A stretch of 33,101 bases of DNA from Apostichopus leukothele. Lineage: Eukaryota > Echinodermata > Holothuroidea > Aspidochirotida > Stichopodidae. Numbering within the stretch: the first letter of the stretch is position 1; every line of letters starts with the position of its first letter. The notes below the pieces were generated by a model. The model made no database searches and was not told the DNA's origin. It saw only the letters and a program-made list of their open reading frames with translations. Below are positions 21,130 to 31,737 of this stretch, in pieces. Where the stretch lies: NCBI GenBank assembly GCA_010014835.2, contig JAAAKB020120909.1, positions 1 through 33,101 on the forward strand, in the 5' to 3' direction. The position numbers and the translations under genes were made by a program.

Positions 21130-22073
21130 CTGAAAGGGGTAAAAAAAAAATACATAACAATAAATTAAATACTTGTTTCTGTTAGCACTTGAAAATGCAG
21201 CTTATCAGTTTCAAATTTTCATTGTTTCTTCTGCAGCCAATGAATACTAATTAACCAATAATAAAATGATCCACATTCGGGATCATAAAATTTGACTCCA
21301 GAAATTTTTGTCCTAAATCATTATTCAACAGGTCATAAAGCCGAAAGACTGCCGAGTTGACATGACTGAATAGAACAAAATGTACCTTGTTTTGTACAAA
21401 TGTAGCAAAATGTACCAAATTGTAGCTTGTGATTATTGAAAAAGAGAGTCAAGATCTAGGTGTTGTTCATCAAGCAGCTTTACCATGGAATGTATCAATT
21501 AAAAAACAAAAAAAAAGAAGAATTTAACAAGAGATATTCTTTATCGAGTACAACAGGATAAGATAACTGTGTCAACCACAGGCAGCCAAATCACTATTAA
21601 CTGTATCTGCTAAATCAAGGCACCAGTGAAGCATATTCTACTGTATGTTCAGGCCTATTTGTTGACTACAATTTGCCTTTCATTTATAGTGAATCAACTG
21701 TGTCGAGCCCCTAAACTTTCAGGAATAATGGATGACGTGCAACCCTCTATACCATCCCAGCATTTTGTGTTTCTATGCATTATTGCATGATTATTAAATG
21801 TTGTCTGCAATCCGTTATTTGAGGATAACACATTGTCAGGAATGGTCACATGATGCCACATCGGCCTATAAGAACTAAGCAGGAGAGTAATGGACAGAGA
21901 GGCACGTTAGAATTAGTACGAACAATTGATGGATTAAACATATGTGTTATATAGCCTTTCCGTTCGGAAAGCAATTATTTGACGAAGCTGCACAGCCATG
22001 TGTACATGAACATTGCTTCTAATGCGGCTGTCTACATACACTGACCATAGCACTGGTCAAGGAGACAGGACCC

Positions 22074-22419
22074 TTAAAGCAGCATTTTGAGTCCTTTTCT
22101 ATGGTTTTTCTCAACCTCACTGATTCCACGATTTTTGAATCTATTTTTAGCAACGGCTCATAATTTAACCTGCATCTCTGATTGGTTGAATTCAAACTAG
22201 TGGGCTGGGGGAACTATATGCGATTATTATTAAATGTGTAATTTGTCGGTGGACACTTTTCTCATTATCTGCAAATGTCCTTAAGTACTCGCCAATTAAC
22301 GCTTTTGAGGGAAAGAACTTGGTTAATATCTTAATTTGCTGTTTTGTGATTAATATATGTAAAAACTCGACTTGTCAAAAAAATGGAAAACAGCGACAAA
22401 ACGCAAAATGCTGCTTTAA
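22074..22419. mobile_element. Non-autonomous inverted-repeat element (MITE) with TTAA ends
   Basis: The left end TTAAAGCAGCATTTTG (22074-22089) is the exact reverse complement of the right end CAAAATGCTGCTTTAA (22404-22419). Beyond 16 bp the ends stay loosely similar. The element is 346 bp, AT-rich and has no open frame. If TTAA is the target duplication, the terminal repeats are 12 bp and the layout is piggyBac-like; TA as the target would instead fit Tc1/mariner-type elements. The internal T-rich/A-rich sub-terminal tracts are typical of MITEs. Confidence 0.7.
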
Positions 22420-22940
22420 TATCCTGTTATGATTTGAAAATGCACAGATGTGTACATGTATGTGAATATATCTTGTATTAATTCACAACATTTATAAGGT
22501 AGAAAATTCATAAATCTGTGTGTGTGTGCACGCCAAGTACCAGCAACAAAGGAATGTAGTGATAATCTATATCCATATATGTACAGTGCTATATATAGCT
22601 CTATATACTTAAAAGTATGATACAACCTATACAACAATATCTATATTCAACTTTTATCTATGCAACAGTATAGTGTAGACCTACATGCAAACTTAAGTAC
22701 TGACATCATACACTTGTACCATAACGAATATATCAAAAACGTAGTGACAATGTTATGATTCCAGATGAATGATGCAAATTTGACCTTTGGAACTGCTTAA
22801 AGTAGCTGGAATTTATTAGGTATTTTTCTAATTGTCTTTTCTACTTGACTATATCTTCTAGATATAAGAAAGAGATCATTACACTATTATACTGTAGCTA
22901 CGTAAGTCTGGTCAGTAAAGGTTGACTGTACTACCGTACT

Positions 22941-22990
22941 ACTTGTATTTACTTCACTCCTCGCTTACCTGTCTCCCCACAACCTTATCA
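22941..22990 (+). repeat. Dispersed repeat, copy A
   Basis: ATTTACTTCACTCCTCGCTT is followed by ACCTGTCTCCCCACAACC. The core CTTACCTGTCTCC is shared with copies near 23296, 26917 and 31263, all in the same orientation. I do not recognise the family. Confidence 0.5.
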
Positions 22991-23295
22991 CTCTCATAGT
23001 GGGGTTAGCTTGTCACTCGTAAATATCCAAACCAGTGATGTTTAGAATTTGTACCTGGATTGGATATCACTTCCCTCAGCAATGCTTGAAAACCACTTGT
23101 TGCACTGAGCAGTTAAATATATAGAATGCTGCATCTTGCTTTAATATTCGGCAGTACCAGATCAGCCTAGCCAGTCTTCATCTGTTATATTCTAAGTACA
23201 AGATGGTAGTTTCACCTGTATCTTTCTGTAGTAGTTGGAGTGCAATTGGGAAGACATAATTGTCAGCATTCAATTGTCATAATGATTTTTTTAAG

Positions 23296-23460
23296 CTTAC
23301 CTGTTTACTTCCTTCCTCCCTTACCTGTTTCCTATGGTATGCCTACAGTATGCACTCTGAGTTACCCTTCCCTAGGAACTGGCCATATTCTTGCATTGCA
23401 CCCCAGTTGACCCTCTTTAAGGTCCCACCCGACTTCCGAACCTACGGTACAATTCAGAAG
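23296..23460 (+). repeat. Dispersed repeat, copy B
   Basis: Diverged core TTACTTCCTTCCTCCCTTAC then CTGTTTCCT. It shares a downstream CCCCAGTTGACCC block (about 23401-23413) with copy D, so the repeat is at least ~110 bp long. Confidence 0.4.
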
Positions 23461-24061
23461 CCAGACAGCCGTGAATTTAGAAAAAATTTCCATCAGTTCG
23501 AACCCTGCTTTGTATTGCATTCTTAGTGGATTTTTGCATCGAGTTAAGTAAACTCCATGGTGCCGAGCGATAATATCAAATTTATTGCGTGAGTGGTCAA
23601 GTTTCTCTGCAATTAATTAGGAAAATTAAAAAGGTTTCATTTTTATTCAAGTTTCTTGTTTGTACTGTATGTGGGTAAACCTGATGTGAAAACTTGCCCT
23701 TTGATGATGTACATGTGTCAGGAAGGAGCCAGTCAAATTAATTGATCACTTGCTAATTTACATGAATTTACTCAGACAGAAAGCTGGAAGGTCATGTGAT
23801 CAATGAGATCGGCAATCAAGTGTTATTAATTATTTATGTCGCTTTTGTGTTTTTTACATTACCACACAGTTTGTAGTTATTGTATGTGATGAAATTCTCA
23901 TCAACTGTTGCACACCACTGCACATATATTCTTTGGGTACGTTTAAACAATTGATCATATACTTTATAAACTTCTTTAATTGAATGTAGAATAACCTTTT
24001 AATTTTTGTCTCTTTTGCAGAATTGTGGAGGATATTTGACCCATACCGCTTATTCAGCATC

Positions 24062-25559
24062 ATGGATTCTGCAACAGATACAGAGGTTCATTTTGACCCG
24101 TCCAAAAAGCCGGCTGACGATGCCGTCACACTGCGACTAAACAGAACCGAGTCTTCAAGGAGCCAGAGAAGACGAAGTTCAGAGGCGAGCAAAAACAGAA
24201 AGACAGGATGCTGTCCAAAGTTATTTGAGAGAGCTTCGGGATCCTGGTGGAATCCCAAGTTTAATTCCCCGATCATAGAACAACAATTTCTGAAGAACTG
24301 CTTTTCACAGGTTCGAAGGCGGTTTCAAACTTCGCTCGTCTACTTTATACTTGTGACCGTTCTCTGGATTATATACATACCCTTGCACCCGATCTTTGAT
24401 CCGGCATTAAAAGAATGTCAATGGATTCACTACGAGATTGCGCTGGGATGCTTGTTAGCTTTCTGTGTGTTATTACTAGCGCTTACAGCAACTAAGTACT
24501 ATGAGAAATGTGTTATATTCCTATCCTTTGTCCTGGCGTTTATTCTATGCAGCCTGTTAGTGATGTTTACCGTGTTCAGCATGAATGATCCGCTAGGTGC
24601 TCAATGCAACGGTCAAGTCATGAGCAACATCGCCACGTTTGCGCTAGCCGTGGAGACGATTCTCATGACATACACGGTCATGCCGATATCATTCTTGTTG
24701 ACCGCTCTGTTCATGATCGTCTTCTCGGTAGTCTACGAGGTCTTGTACTTTTACTCTGTCAAGGATTACACGGACATGCTGGCAGGGAAGATCATCACGA
24801 AGCTGTTACTACACATCTGCGTGCACGTCATGGGGACCCATATATTCTTCATGTCGCAAGTACGCACGAGGAGCACTTTCATGAAGATAGGCGAGGCCAT
24901 CGTGGCGAGACGTCAACATAAGAAAGAAAAGCAGGTCAAGGAGTTGACCATTCATGCGCTTATGCCCACCACCATCGCTAAAGAATTGCTCAGCAGGTCA
25001 GAGACTGAAGGGGGAAGGAAGCAGACTATCTTTCGGCCATTTTACATGAACCGTATGGAGGATGTCAGCATCCTGTTCGCCGATATCGCCGGCTTCACGC
25101 AGATGAGCGCCAACAAAAGTGCCGAGACTCTCGTGGGTTTATTGAACGACCTTTTTGGCCGATTTGACATTCTCTGCGTCAAGAACAAGTGCGAGAAGAT
25201 TTGCACCTTAGGTGACTGCTACTACTGTGTTTCAGGATGCCCATTATCCAGGACGGACCATGCAGTATGCTGCGTGAAGATGGGTCTGACAATGATTGAT
25301 GCGATAAAAGATTTCTGCAAAGCTAAAGGAGAAAAGGTGAATATGAGAGTAGGTGTGCATACCGGGACAGTCCTCTGTGGTATCATCGGTAACAGGCGTT
25401 TCAAGTTTGATGTCTGGTCAAATGATGTCACTATTGCAAACAAGATGGAGGCTTCTGGTGAACCGGGAAAAGTCCACGTATCTGCTGAGACTGCAAAGTT
25501 CCTGGGAGACCAGTTTCTGCTGGAGGAGAGCCCAGCTGAAAAAAGACCCCTCCTGCTTG
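24062..25559 (+). CDS. ADCY9: Adenylate cyclase type 9, first coding exon (M1 and C1a)
   Basis: The exon follows TCTCTTTTGCAG| at 24020, with 41 nt of 5' UTR. The first ATG (24062, A at -3, G at +4) begins MDSATDTEV, and the exon encodes 499 residues up to the donor CTTG|GTAAAT in phase 1. LFERASGSWWNPKFNS near residue 54 is diagnostic for type 9. Six hydrophobic segments follow (about 88-108, 124-143, 150-173, 188-205, 207-228 and 247-265). C1a spans about 333-477: VSILFADIAGFTQMSANKSA holds metal-binding Asp341, and CTLGDCYYCVSGC holds Asp385; MRVGVHTGTVLCG and FKFDVWSNDV follow. ADCY9 makes cAMP from ATP at the plasma membrane, and the human enzyme has about 1350 residues, so M2 and C2 are missing here. 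One large first coding exon ending just after C1a resembles vertebrate ADCY9. Four more codons and a stop follow if the intron is retained. Confidence 0.96.
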
Positions 25560-26916
25560 GTAAATATGAATTTTAATTTTAATTATAAACTTCTTTTGAA
25601 TTTTGTGTAGTCCTGCATGTGCTTCTTTTTTTGCCAGATGCTTATTTTCTGTTTTGAACTGTTCTCTTGATTGTCTTTTCGTTTGTCATCAGCACTCATT
25701 AGCTGCTAAGATTACTGATTTCAGTTAATCAGTGGATACCACCGTGATTCATCAGAAGTCAATTACTCCATACATAGATAACTTTACAAGGGCTCCAGTT
25801 ATTTGTGGAAACATTTATTGTTGTGTGAGAACATTGTTCTCCATGAAAGTATGGAGTAACATTTTCAATTAAGGACTTATTAGACAAACTAACTATCTTC
25901 AGAAGATGTACATTATATCTTTTCTTGCACTATTTTTTTTTTACCCATCAAACCTTTTCTTACTTATGACATACATGGGAAGCCGAAACAGAGAGATCTA
26001 TCTCCCTTAACTGTACATGTAGTTGAGGAATGGCACTTTAAACTAACTACTGTGCTGTACCAGCAACTTCAAAGTTGTCAAATTAATAACCATTCACAGT
26101 AACAAGTTGCTTTAGTAAGTCTTTCTTGCACAGACTCTCTGCGATTTTACTAATTAATATAGTTAAACTGTAGTAGGTATGTAGAAACATGCAGTGTTCA
26201 CTGGTACTACGGAAGCCATTAAGCTTCTTTCACAGATAACTTACAGTAGATACAGTTTGATGGCTAGTTAGCCTTGCCACTGAATTACAAATTTGTTGTG
26301 AAGGTACATTAACATGAGTACAAGTAAAATTCCCCTTGTTACTGTCAGGACTACAAACTGTGCAAAGCTTTATGTGCGAGTACAGGGACCTAATCTTACA
26401 TATATACCTAGATGTCTACTGGATTTTCAAACTAACTTCAAGTTTGAGTTTGAGCACAAATCAATGATTTTGAGTTCAGATTCCCTTCTGGCTGTAATAA
26501 GAGTACAGTACATGTGCAACTACTGTACTACTGCATAGTGTACTACAGTACTGTACTACAGTGATAGTTTACAGTACAGTCATCGGGGCTGGTTTTGAAA
26601 AGTATGAAACTTTCCTTTAAGATGATCTTTTGTGGCATTAAAGTAAACAAACTTACAGTTTTGTATCTTGTACTCAAGTGTATGCATGTCAGGAGTTTGT
26701 TAAGTAATTGTGTTTTCCCTCTTATCGTTTATGTTGTAATGTTAAAGGTTTAACTCACTTCAAAGACATTTAATATATTCAGGTTTGATGTTTATATGGA
26801 TCATCAAAACAGGACTGATGAGTGTCAATCATCTTTGTCCTTAAGGTGACCTGTATTGCTTCCAAATATACTGGAAAGACTCATATTGGTCAGGTATGGT
26901 CAAACGTCTGGTTTTA

Positions 26917-26970
26917 CTGATTTACTTCGCTCCTCTCTTACCTGTCTCCCACTCCACAAGTGCACTTTCC
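26917..26970 (+). repeat. Dispersed repeat, copy C
   Basis: TGATTTACTTCGCTCCTCTC is followed by TTACCTGTCTCCCACTCCAC and AAGTGCAC. It is the closest match to copy D (TTGATTTACTTTAACTCCTC), and similarity may continue to about 27050 with frequent gaps. Confidence 0.5.
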
Positions 26971-27515
26971 TATCTACCTAACTTCACATTTGGAAACGTT
27001 TTAGCACTGCGCCCTCGCTCCCTGGGCAACGTATCTACCACCCGGAAGTTTCCGCAAAATTTTCGCTTGTGATTTATACGACTATTTTTGCATTTTTGGA
27101 ATTCATCTTTGGATAATTCGACTACTGAGACCTTCTTTCGTCGCTGAACCAAGAAGCACTCATAAGTATATATCCTTTTAATTACGTACAATTTCTGATT
27201 GCATGTTGGGGGATATTTTGCCAAATGCTGAAGGAATGTATGCAATGGTGATGTTATGTGTGTATGTCTGTGTACATGTTACATCCGCTTGTAAACGTTA
27301 TAACTCTAAGAGTGCAATTTCGTTGAACTTCAAACTTGCTATGTACTGTAGATTGCCCTTGGTGAGTGTATGGTCCCTTTTTTATTTTATGGGGGTCAAA
27401 GGTTTTTGAGATCACCAGAGGCAAAACTAAACCTTGTAAACAGATATCTCAAGGATCTCATACTTGATATGTAGATTCCCCTTGGTGAGTACAAGAATCT
27501 TATGGAAAGTGGTGG

Positions 27516-27528
27516 AGGTCAAAGGTCA
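27516..27528 (+). promoter_or_regulatory. Perfect DR1 (AGGTCA-A-AGGTCA) in repeat unit 2
   Basis: An exact direct repeat with one-base spacing, the configuration preferred by HNF4, RXR and COUP-TF. It is part of the tandem unit, so it may be a by-product of the repeat sequence. Confidence 0.3.
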
Positions 27529-27661
27529 TTTGATGTCACAAGAAGTCAAACTAAAAACCTTGTAAACACTATATCTCCAGAAGTCTAACCTTGAGGGTCA
27601 TATACACAGTACAGTATGTGGATCTCCCTAGGTGAGTACAAGAACCTAATTGAAAAGGTGG

Positions 27662-27694
27662 AGTTCAATGGTCATTTGAGGTCACCAGAGGTCA
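27662..27694 (+). promoter_or_regulatory. Cluster of four nuclear-receptor half-sites in repeat unit 3
   Basis: Half-sites AGTTCA (27662), TGGTCA (27669), AGGTCA (27679) and AGGTCA (27689) have spacers of 1, 4 and 4. The last three are 10 bp apart, about one helical turn, giving two overlapping DR4 arrangements. DR4 is the TR/LXR-type spacing. Function is inference. Confidence 0.3.
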
Positions 27695-28384
27695 AATTGT
27701 GAAAACCTCGGTAACACTAGTATCTCAAGAATGGTAACCTTGGGTATGTAGATCCCCCTTGGTGATGTTTGTAAGAATAAGTTTATAATATTCCACCAAC
27801 AGTCCTCTGATCACTTTTGTTGGCAAGTACTCATTGCCGTGACAATTCTCCTGTAAATTGTCAAGCTGTTTGCTATAATATGGTACTTACATGCATCCAT
27901 AGATCTCCATTAGGCAGCTGTCACCCATGACAGCTCCCAGCTGTCCACACAATGCGTTCCAGAAGTTGAAGAAACAGCACTTCGAATGTATCAAGCTGAT
28001 CATAGTAAAACGAAAACAGACTAAGGAAATTGATGACTAGACCATGTCTCACCAATCCAGTAAATTCTGTATGTTTGAAGTTTAGAAAGCTTCCTAGACA
28101 TATATTTCTTTGACTCTGACATGGATTTATAACGTCATTATGAAGTCAGTGATAAGCCCTGTTTAGTTGTCCTGTCTTTGGTATTTTTCTTACATGGTTG
28201 TTGCTTCTGTTGTCACATCCCCAACCATTGGCAAGGTAGTGGTGTAATAACACAAGTACTGTACTATGCTATATACTTGTCTAAGTTAGGTTCATCTTGC
28301 CTTTGTACTCTGGATGTATCATTGAACCAGTAAAGAAATAAAACCAACACCCCAAATTGAGTAAATTTTGTTGTCGCTCTCCAG

Positions 28385-28449
28385 TTCCTCTGTCGAAAGG
28401 TTTCCTCAAGACCATTGAGAAAATGAAGCTGAAGAAGCTACAGTATTAA
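28385..28449 (+). other. Possible alternative terminal exon of ADCY9
   Basis: A good acceptor (TTGTCGCTCTCCAG) is followed, in the phase left by the ADCY9 exon, by 21 residues starting VPLSKGFLKTIEKMK and then TAA. Vertebrate ADCY9 has KGLKTYLI at the C1a end, so SKGFLKT could be a chance or diverged likeness. If spliced it would make a cyclase ending after C1a. No nearby poly(A) signal was confirmed. Confidence 0.2.
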
Positions 28450-28546
28450 ATTAATGGCTTTAATTGTGGTGTATCATGGATTGGGACTCATTTTTGCCAG
28501 TTATCTGAGGGCATTCAGTATGAACACGTCCAGGCTGTGGTCAATT

Positions 28547-28563
28547 CCCCCCCCCCTCCCCCC
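28547..28563 (+). repeat. C-rich tract
   Basis: Ten C, one T and six C in a row. It is low-complexity DNA, with G-rich structure potential on -. Confidence 0.9.
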
Positions 28564-31262
28564 AGCGCAAATTTTGTTTCATTTGTACAGTGTAAAGAAT
28601 GAACCAGACGTAACCAAGATCGCCTTTCCATCGTCAACACACCCCCGAGGATCTGTATAGATTCGGCTGTCTCGGTCTTCTACCAGCCTCTCGCAACTTT
28701 CACGAAAGGTTTCGTTTGGAGAGATCCGTGTGCAGCTTACGTAGGCCATGTGGACACTTTACCAACAGGTCTGCGAAGGAATTAATTTTCTGTATTTCCC
28801 CCCCGGAGGCATAGCTACTCTCTCGTCTGTCCAGCGTTCCCCGGTTTGATTATATGCACAGGCTGCTCTGTCAGATTGCATGCTTGACATTGAATCTGAC
28901 CTTCCTCACGACTGAGGTACTTCTAAATCTGACATTAATTTGTGGATCAATTTATTCCTCTCGGTGATTTGGGTAAAGTGAAAATGGCCGTCCTCAAAAA
29001 CCTAACGCTTCACGGTCTCTTTAGAATGACACGTGAATTGGCTAAGAGGAATCAATAATCCGCGCTTAAGGAATTTTGAGAAGGTGGCTGGTGGCGGACA
29101 TGTTGCAAGTGATTGGCAAATATAGTGTGGTAATGAGTTTGTTGTTTGAAGTTTGGCAGGGCATTTTCGGGGGCTCGTACAGGTTTACCTTAAAAATATA
29201 ATTTGTTAAATTTAGACCAAGAAAGATGTGCACCTGAGTGCAGAATTTTGTTAAACTAACAAGTAGAAAATATGATATTATTTGTAATTTTCTTTCCACC
29301 CCCTACACGTTGCGTTTTTGGTGTTCTTAAGACGATGTTAAATTTCACAGTCAACTTAGAGCTTAAATATGGAATAATTTAATCTTGTTTTCATGTTGCA
29401 TAGCATTGTTGATGGTTGTAGGTCTTGTTGACAGTAAAATTATAAAAATTATGAAAATAATAGGAGCTGTCAGAAAAAAGTAGAACACTTTGCGTATTTG
29501 TGATCAGACATTACACTTTGTGAGGTTATGAAACAATATTTGTACACTGTACTTCAAATCTTACAGTTCAACAATATGAATATTAATAGTTGAATATGAA
29601 TGGCAAAATTTTAATTGTGTGTATTTTGGGTAAGATTTGACTTGCACAAAAGCTATAATAGTAATGTTGTTCATTGTAACAGTAATGCTGAAACCAAGTC
29701 ATGATTTACTTGGCAAAAGACCTGAAAATAGAATGATTATCATATATTTTGGGCCAGTCGGCATGTAGATTACAGAGCAAATGTGTGCAACAAACAATAC
29801 TATATGTTTCTACAGAACCCATTAGCATGCTACACATCACTCTGTGGACTACAGTGCACATTAATCCAATGAACAGGCCACAGGTCAGGACTGTTACCAT
29901 GTTGGGTTTGCATGAGCCACCAAATAAACCTAATATTCCGCGTACAACTTAGTTCTACAGTATTTATATCCATTTGAAATTATGTGTAACATAATAAATT
30001 ATTAACTCTAAAAGTAGTCAATTGCTAATACATTGGATGTGTTTATATGGCGCTGCCTTCATGAATTTGCTCACATTTTAATCCCAGCTCTGCCTCGTGC
30101 GACTAGAGAGCTATTATTAACCGCAGAGGAAAAGGAAAAAGAGGGGGAGGGGGGAATCGTAAACTCAGTGTTACTGTAACACTCATGTATACAAATGACA
30201 GATATTACTAGTATAAATCAAGCTATCATTAGAAGTTTCATGCATTCTGTATTTCTTCTAATTGAGGCAGCTGTTTTTTTTTTGTTTTTTTTTGTCGTGG
30301 GCGTAAGTTTCTCCTTTAAAGATGCTTCAGGCTTCTTTTTTGCTATAAACACTACTAATAACAGCTGAAAAACATGATTATTAATTAGTACAATAAATTT
30401 ATAGATTGAAATGAAAATCCATCCTAGCATTTTTAATCATTTAAAAAAAAATGAAACAGGAAATTAGAAACATTCATTGAGCTACACAAATGAGGCAGGA
30501 GTTACAAATGGCAAAGTTTAAGAATGCCTGGAAAAAGCTCCCCTGAAATATAATTTTCTTCATTTCAAAATTGATTAGTATTGTTGCACCTTTGCATGTT
30601 TATTACTTGGTACTAATGAAATCTATAATACAGCTATTGTGAAGGTGCAGTCAAATCAGAAGTAACAAGGTTCTGCATTTTGAAGAGGTTGAAAATCATC
30701 AGAAGTTGGCCTTCTTGGGAGGAATTTGCAGTATAGGTTTATAGCAATCTATATTTAAAATCTAGAATCTATGCCGATTGTTGGTGTATCTTTTATGAAT
30801 TTTCTCTATTGTGAACTACTCATTTTAAGATGTTTGTAGAAAAGTATATATATATAAGTATATTTATTAGTATATAATATATAGTTTATAGGCAGCTACC
30901 CACAAACTTGGAATGTCCATCCCCCCTTCCAAGATCATTATTAATGTCCATCAAATGTGCTATGCATACAGCATACATTATGTAGTCACATGATCTCAAG
31001 TTTGTTGAGTGTTTCCAAGGTCATGCTACAATAAAACTGTAATAATGGTCAAAATGTAGGATACTTAATCATTTTTGTTTGTATTATATTTCTTCAATTG
31101 TTTGAATTTACTTTGTTCCTCTGTTATACCTCTCTCTCCAGCCTATTTATTCATTTTCTGCTTTTACATAATTTAGTCTTTTTTTATTATTTGCCAAATG
31201 TCCAACCATCCTCCAGTAGGATGGCCGAAATGATTGCTGGCTTAAAGCCTAGCTGATCATGC

Positions 31263-31400
31263 TTGATTTACTTTAACTCCTCTCACTTACCTGTCTACTC
31301 ACAACTGCACACTCGTTTAGATACCTTGTGAAGAATGACCTGGTAACCTTTGACATTGATCTCCCCAGTTGACCCAGGTCAACCTACTGTACCTCCTTAT
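31263..31400 (+). repeat. Dispersed repeat, copy D
   Basis: TTGATTTACTTTAACTCCTC, then TCACTTACCTGTCTACTCAC and AACTGCAC, match copy C. Further on, CCCCAGTTGACCC matches copy B. The perfect inverted repeat GTTGACC-CA-GGTCAAC lies at 31368-31383. A following GTGTAGTCTATAGAGCGGTT (about 31424-31443) looks faintly like a tRNA A-box region, so a tRNA-derived SINE is possible. Confidence 0.45.
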
Positions 31401-31725
31401 TCTACCACCCAAACTGTCTAGCCGTGTAGTCTATAGAGCGGTTAAGATTTCTACAGTTATCTTGGCTGTCAGTAACCAACTTTCCACATTTATTGCTGCT
31501 TCAGAAGTGAGAAATCCAGCAGAGAATGGCTCAAGAGCGCATGATAAGGTCCCTCATTTGACCTTGATCCTCCCATCAGTCTGACGTCACCGTTGTTTCC
31601 CCAGGGTAATGGAGATGTCATGTAAATATCTACCAAAGGAAAAGTATCAGCATCAATGATAACGAAGATCAGTGAGGTTAAAAATTTACATTCAAAAGCA
31701 TACCTTGGAGTGTCAGATCTGCTGT

Positions 31726-31737
31726 CCCCCCCCCCCC
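31726..31737 (+). repeat. Poly-C run (12 C)
   Basis: A pure C run followed nearby by CTGGGGGGAAG, so a short C/G stem could form. Simple-sequence DNA. Confidence 0.9.

Larger units (their letters stand above)
21130..24020. other. Spacer or intron between MAP7-like and ADCY9 exons
   Basis: No exon of either gene is recognisable. I looked on - for the Glu/Arg-rich N-terminal coiled coil of MAP7 and found none. The stretch contains an inverted-repeat element (22074-22419), two copies of a dispersed repeat (22941-22990 and about 23296-23420) and AT-rich DNA. The ADCY9 exon starts after an acceptor, so at least one ADCY9 5' UTR exon lies somewhere upstream, undetected. Confidence 0.55.
27290..27770 (+). 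repeat. Diverged ~125-145-bp tandem repeat with AGGTCA half-sites
   Basis: Units begin near 27350, 27473, 27620 and 27750 (GATTGCCCTTGGTGAG, GATTCCCCTTGGTGAG, GATCTCCCTAGGTGAG, GATCCCCCTTGGTGAT). A decayed partial unit lies before the first. Each full unit also has a GGTCAAAGGT or GGTCATTTGA block and CCTTGTAAAC or its relative, then TATCTC. Repeats of this general make-up (gene-desert tandem units with AGGTCA words and TATCTCAAG) occur in several marine invertebrate genomes to my recollection, which I cannot verify here. Confidence 0.75.

Noticed and set aside
23490-23510. B-box-like AGTTCGAACC, possible tRNA gene
   Set aside because: No A box at the right distance and no cloverleaf can be formed around it.
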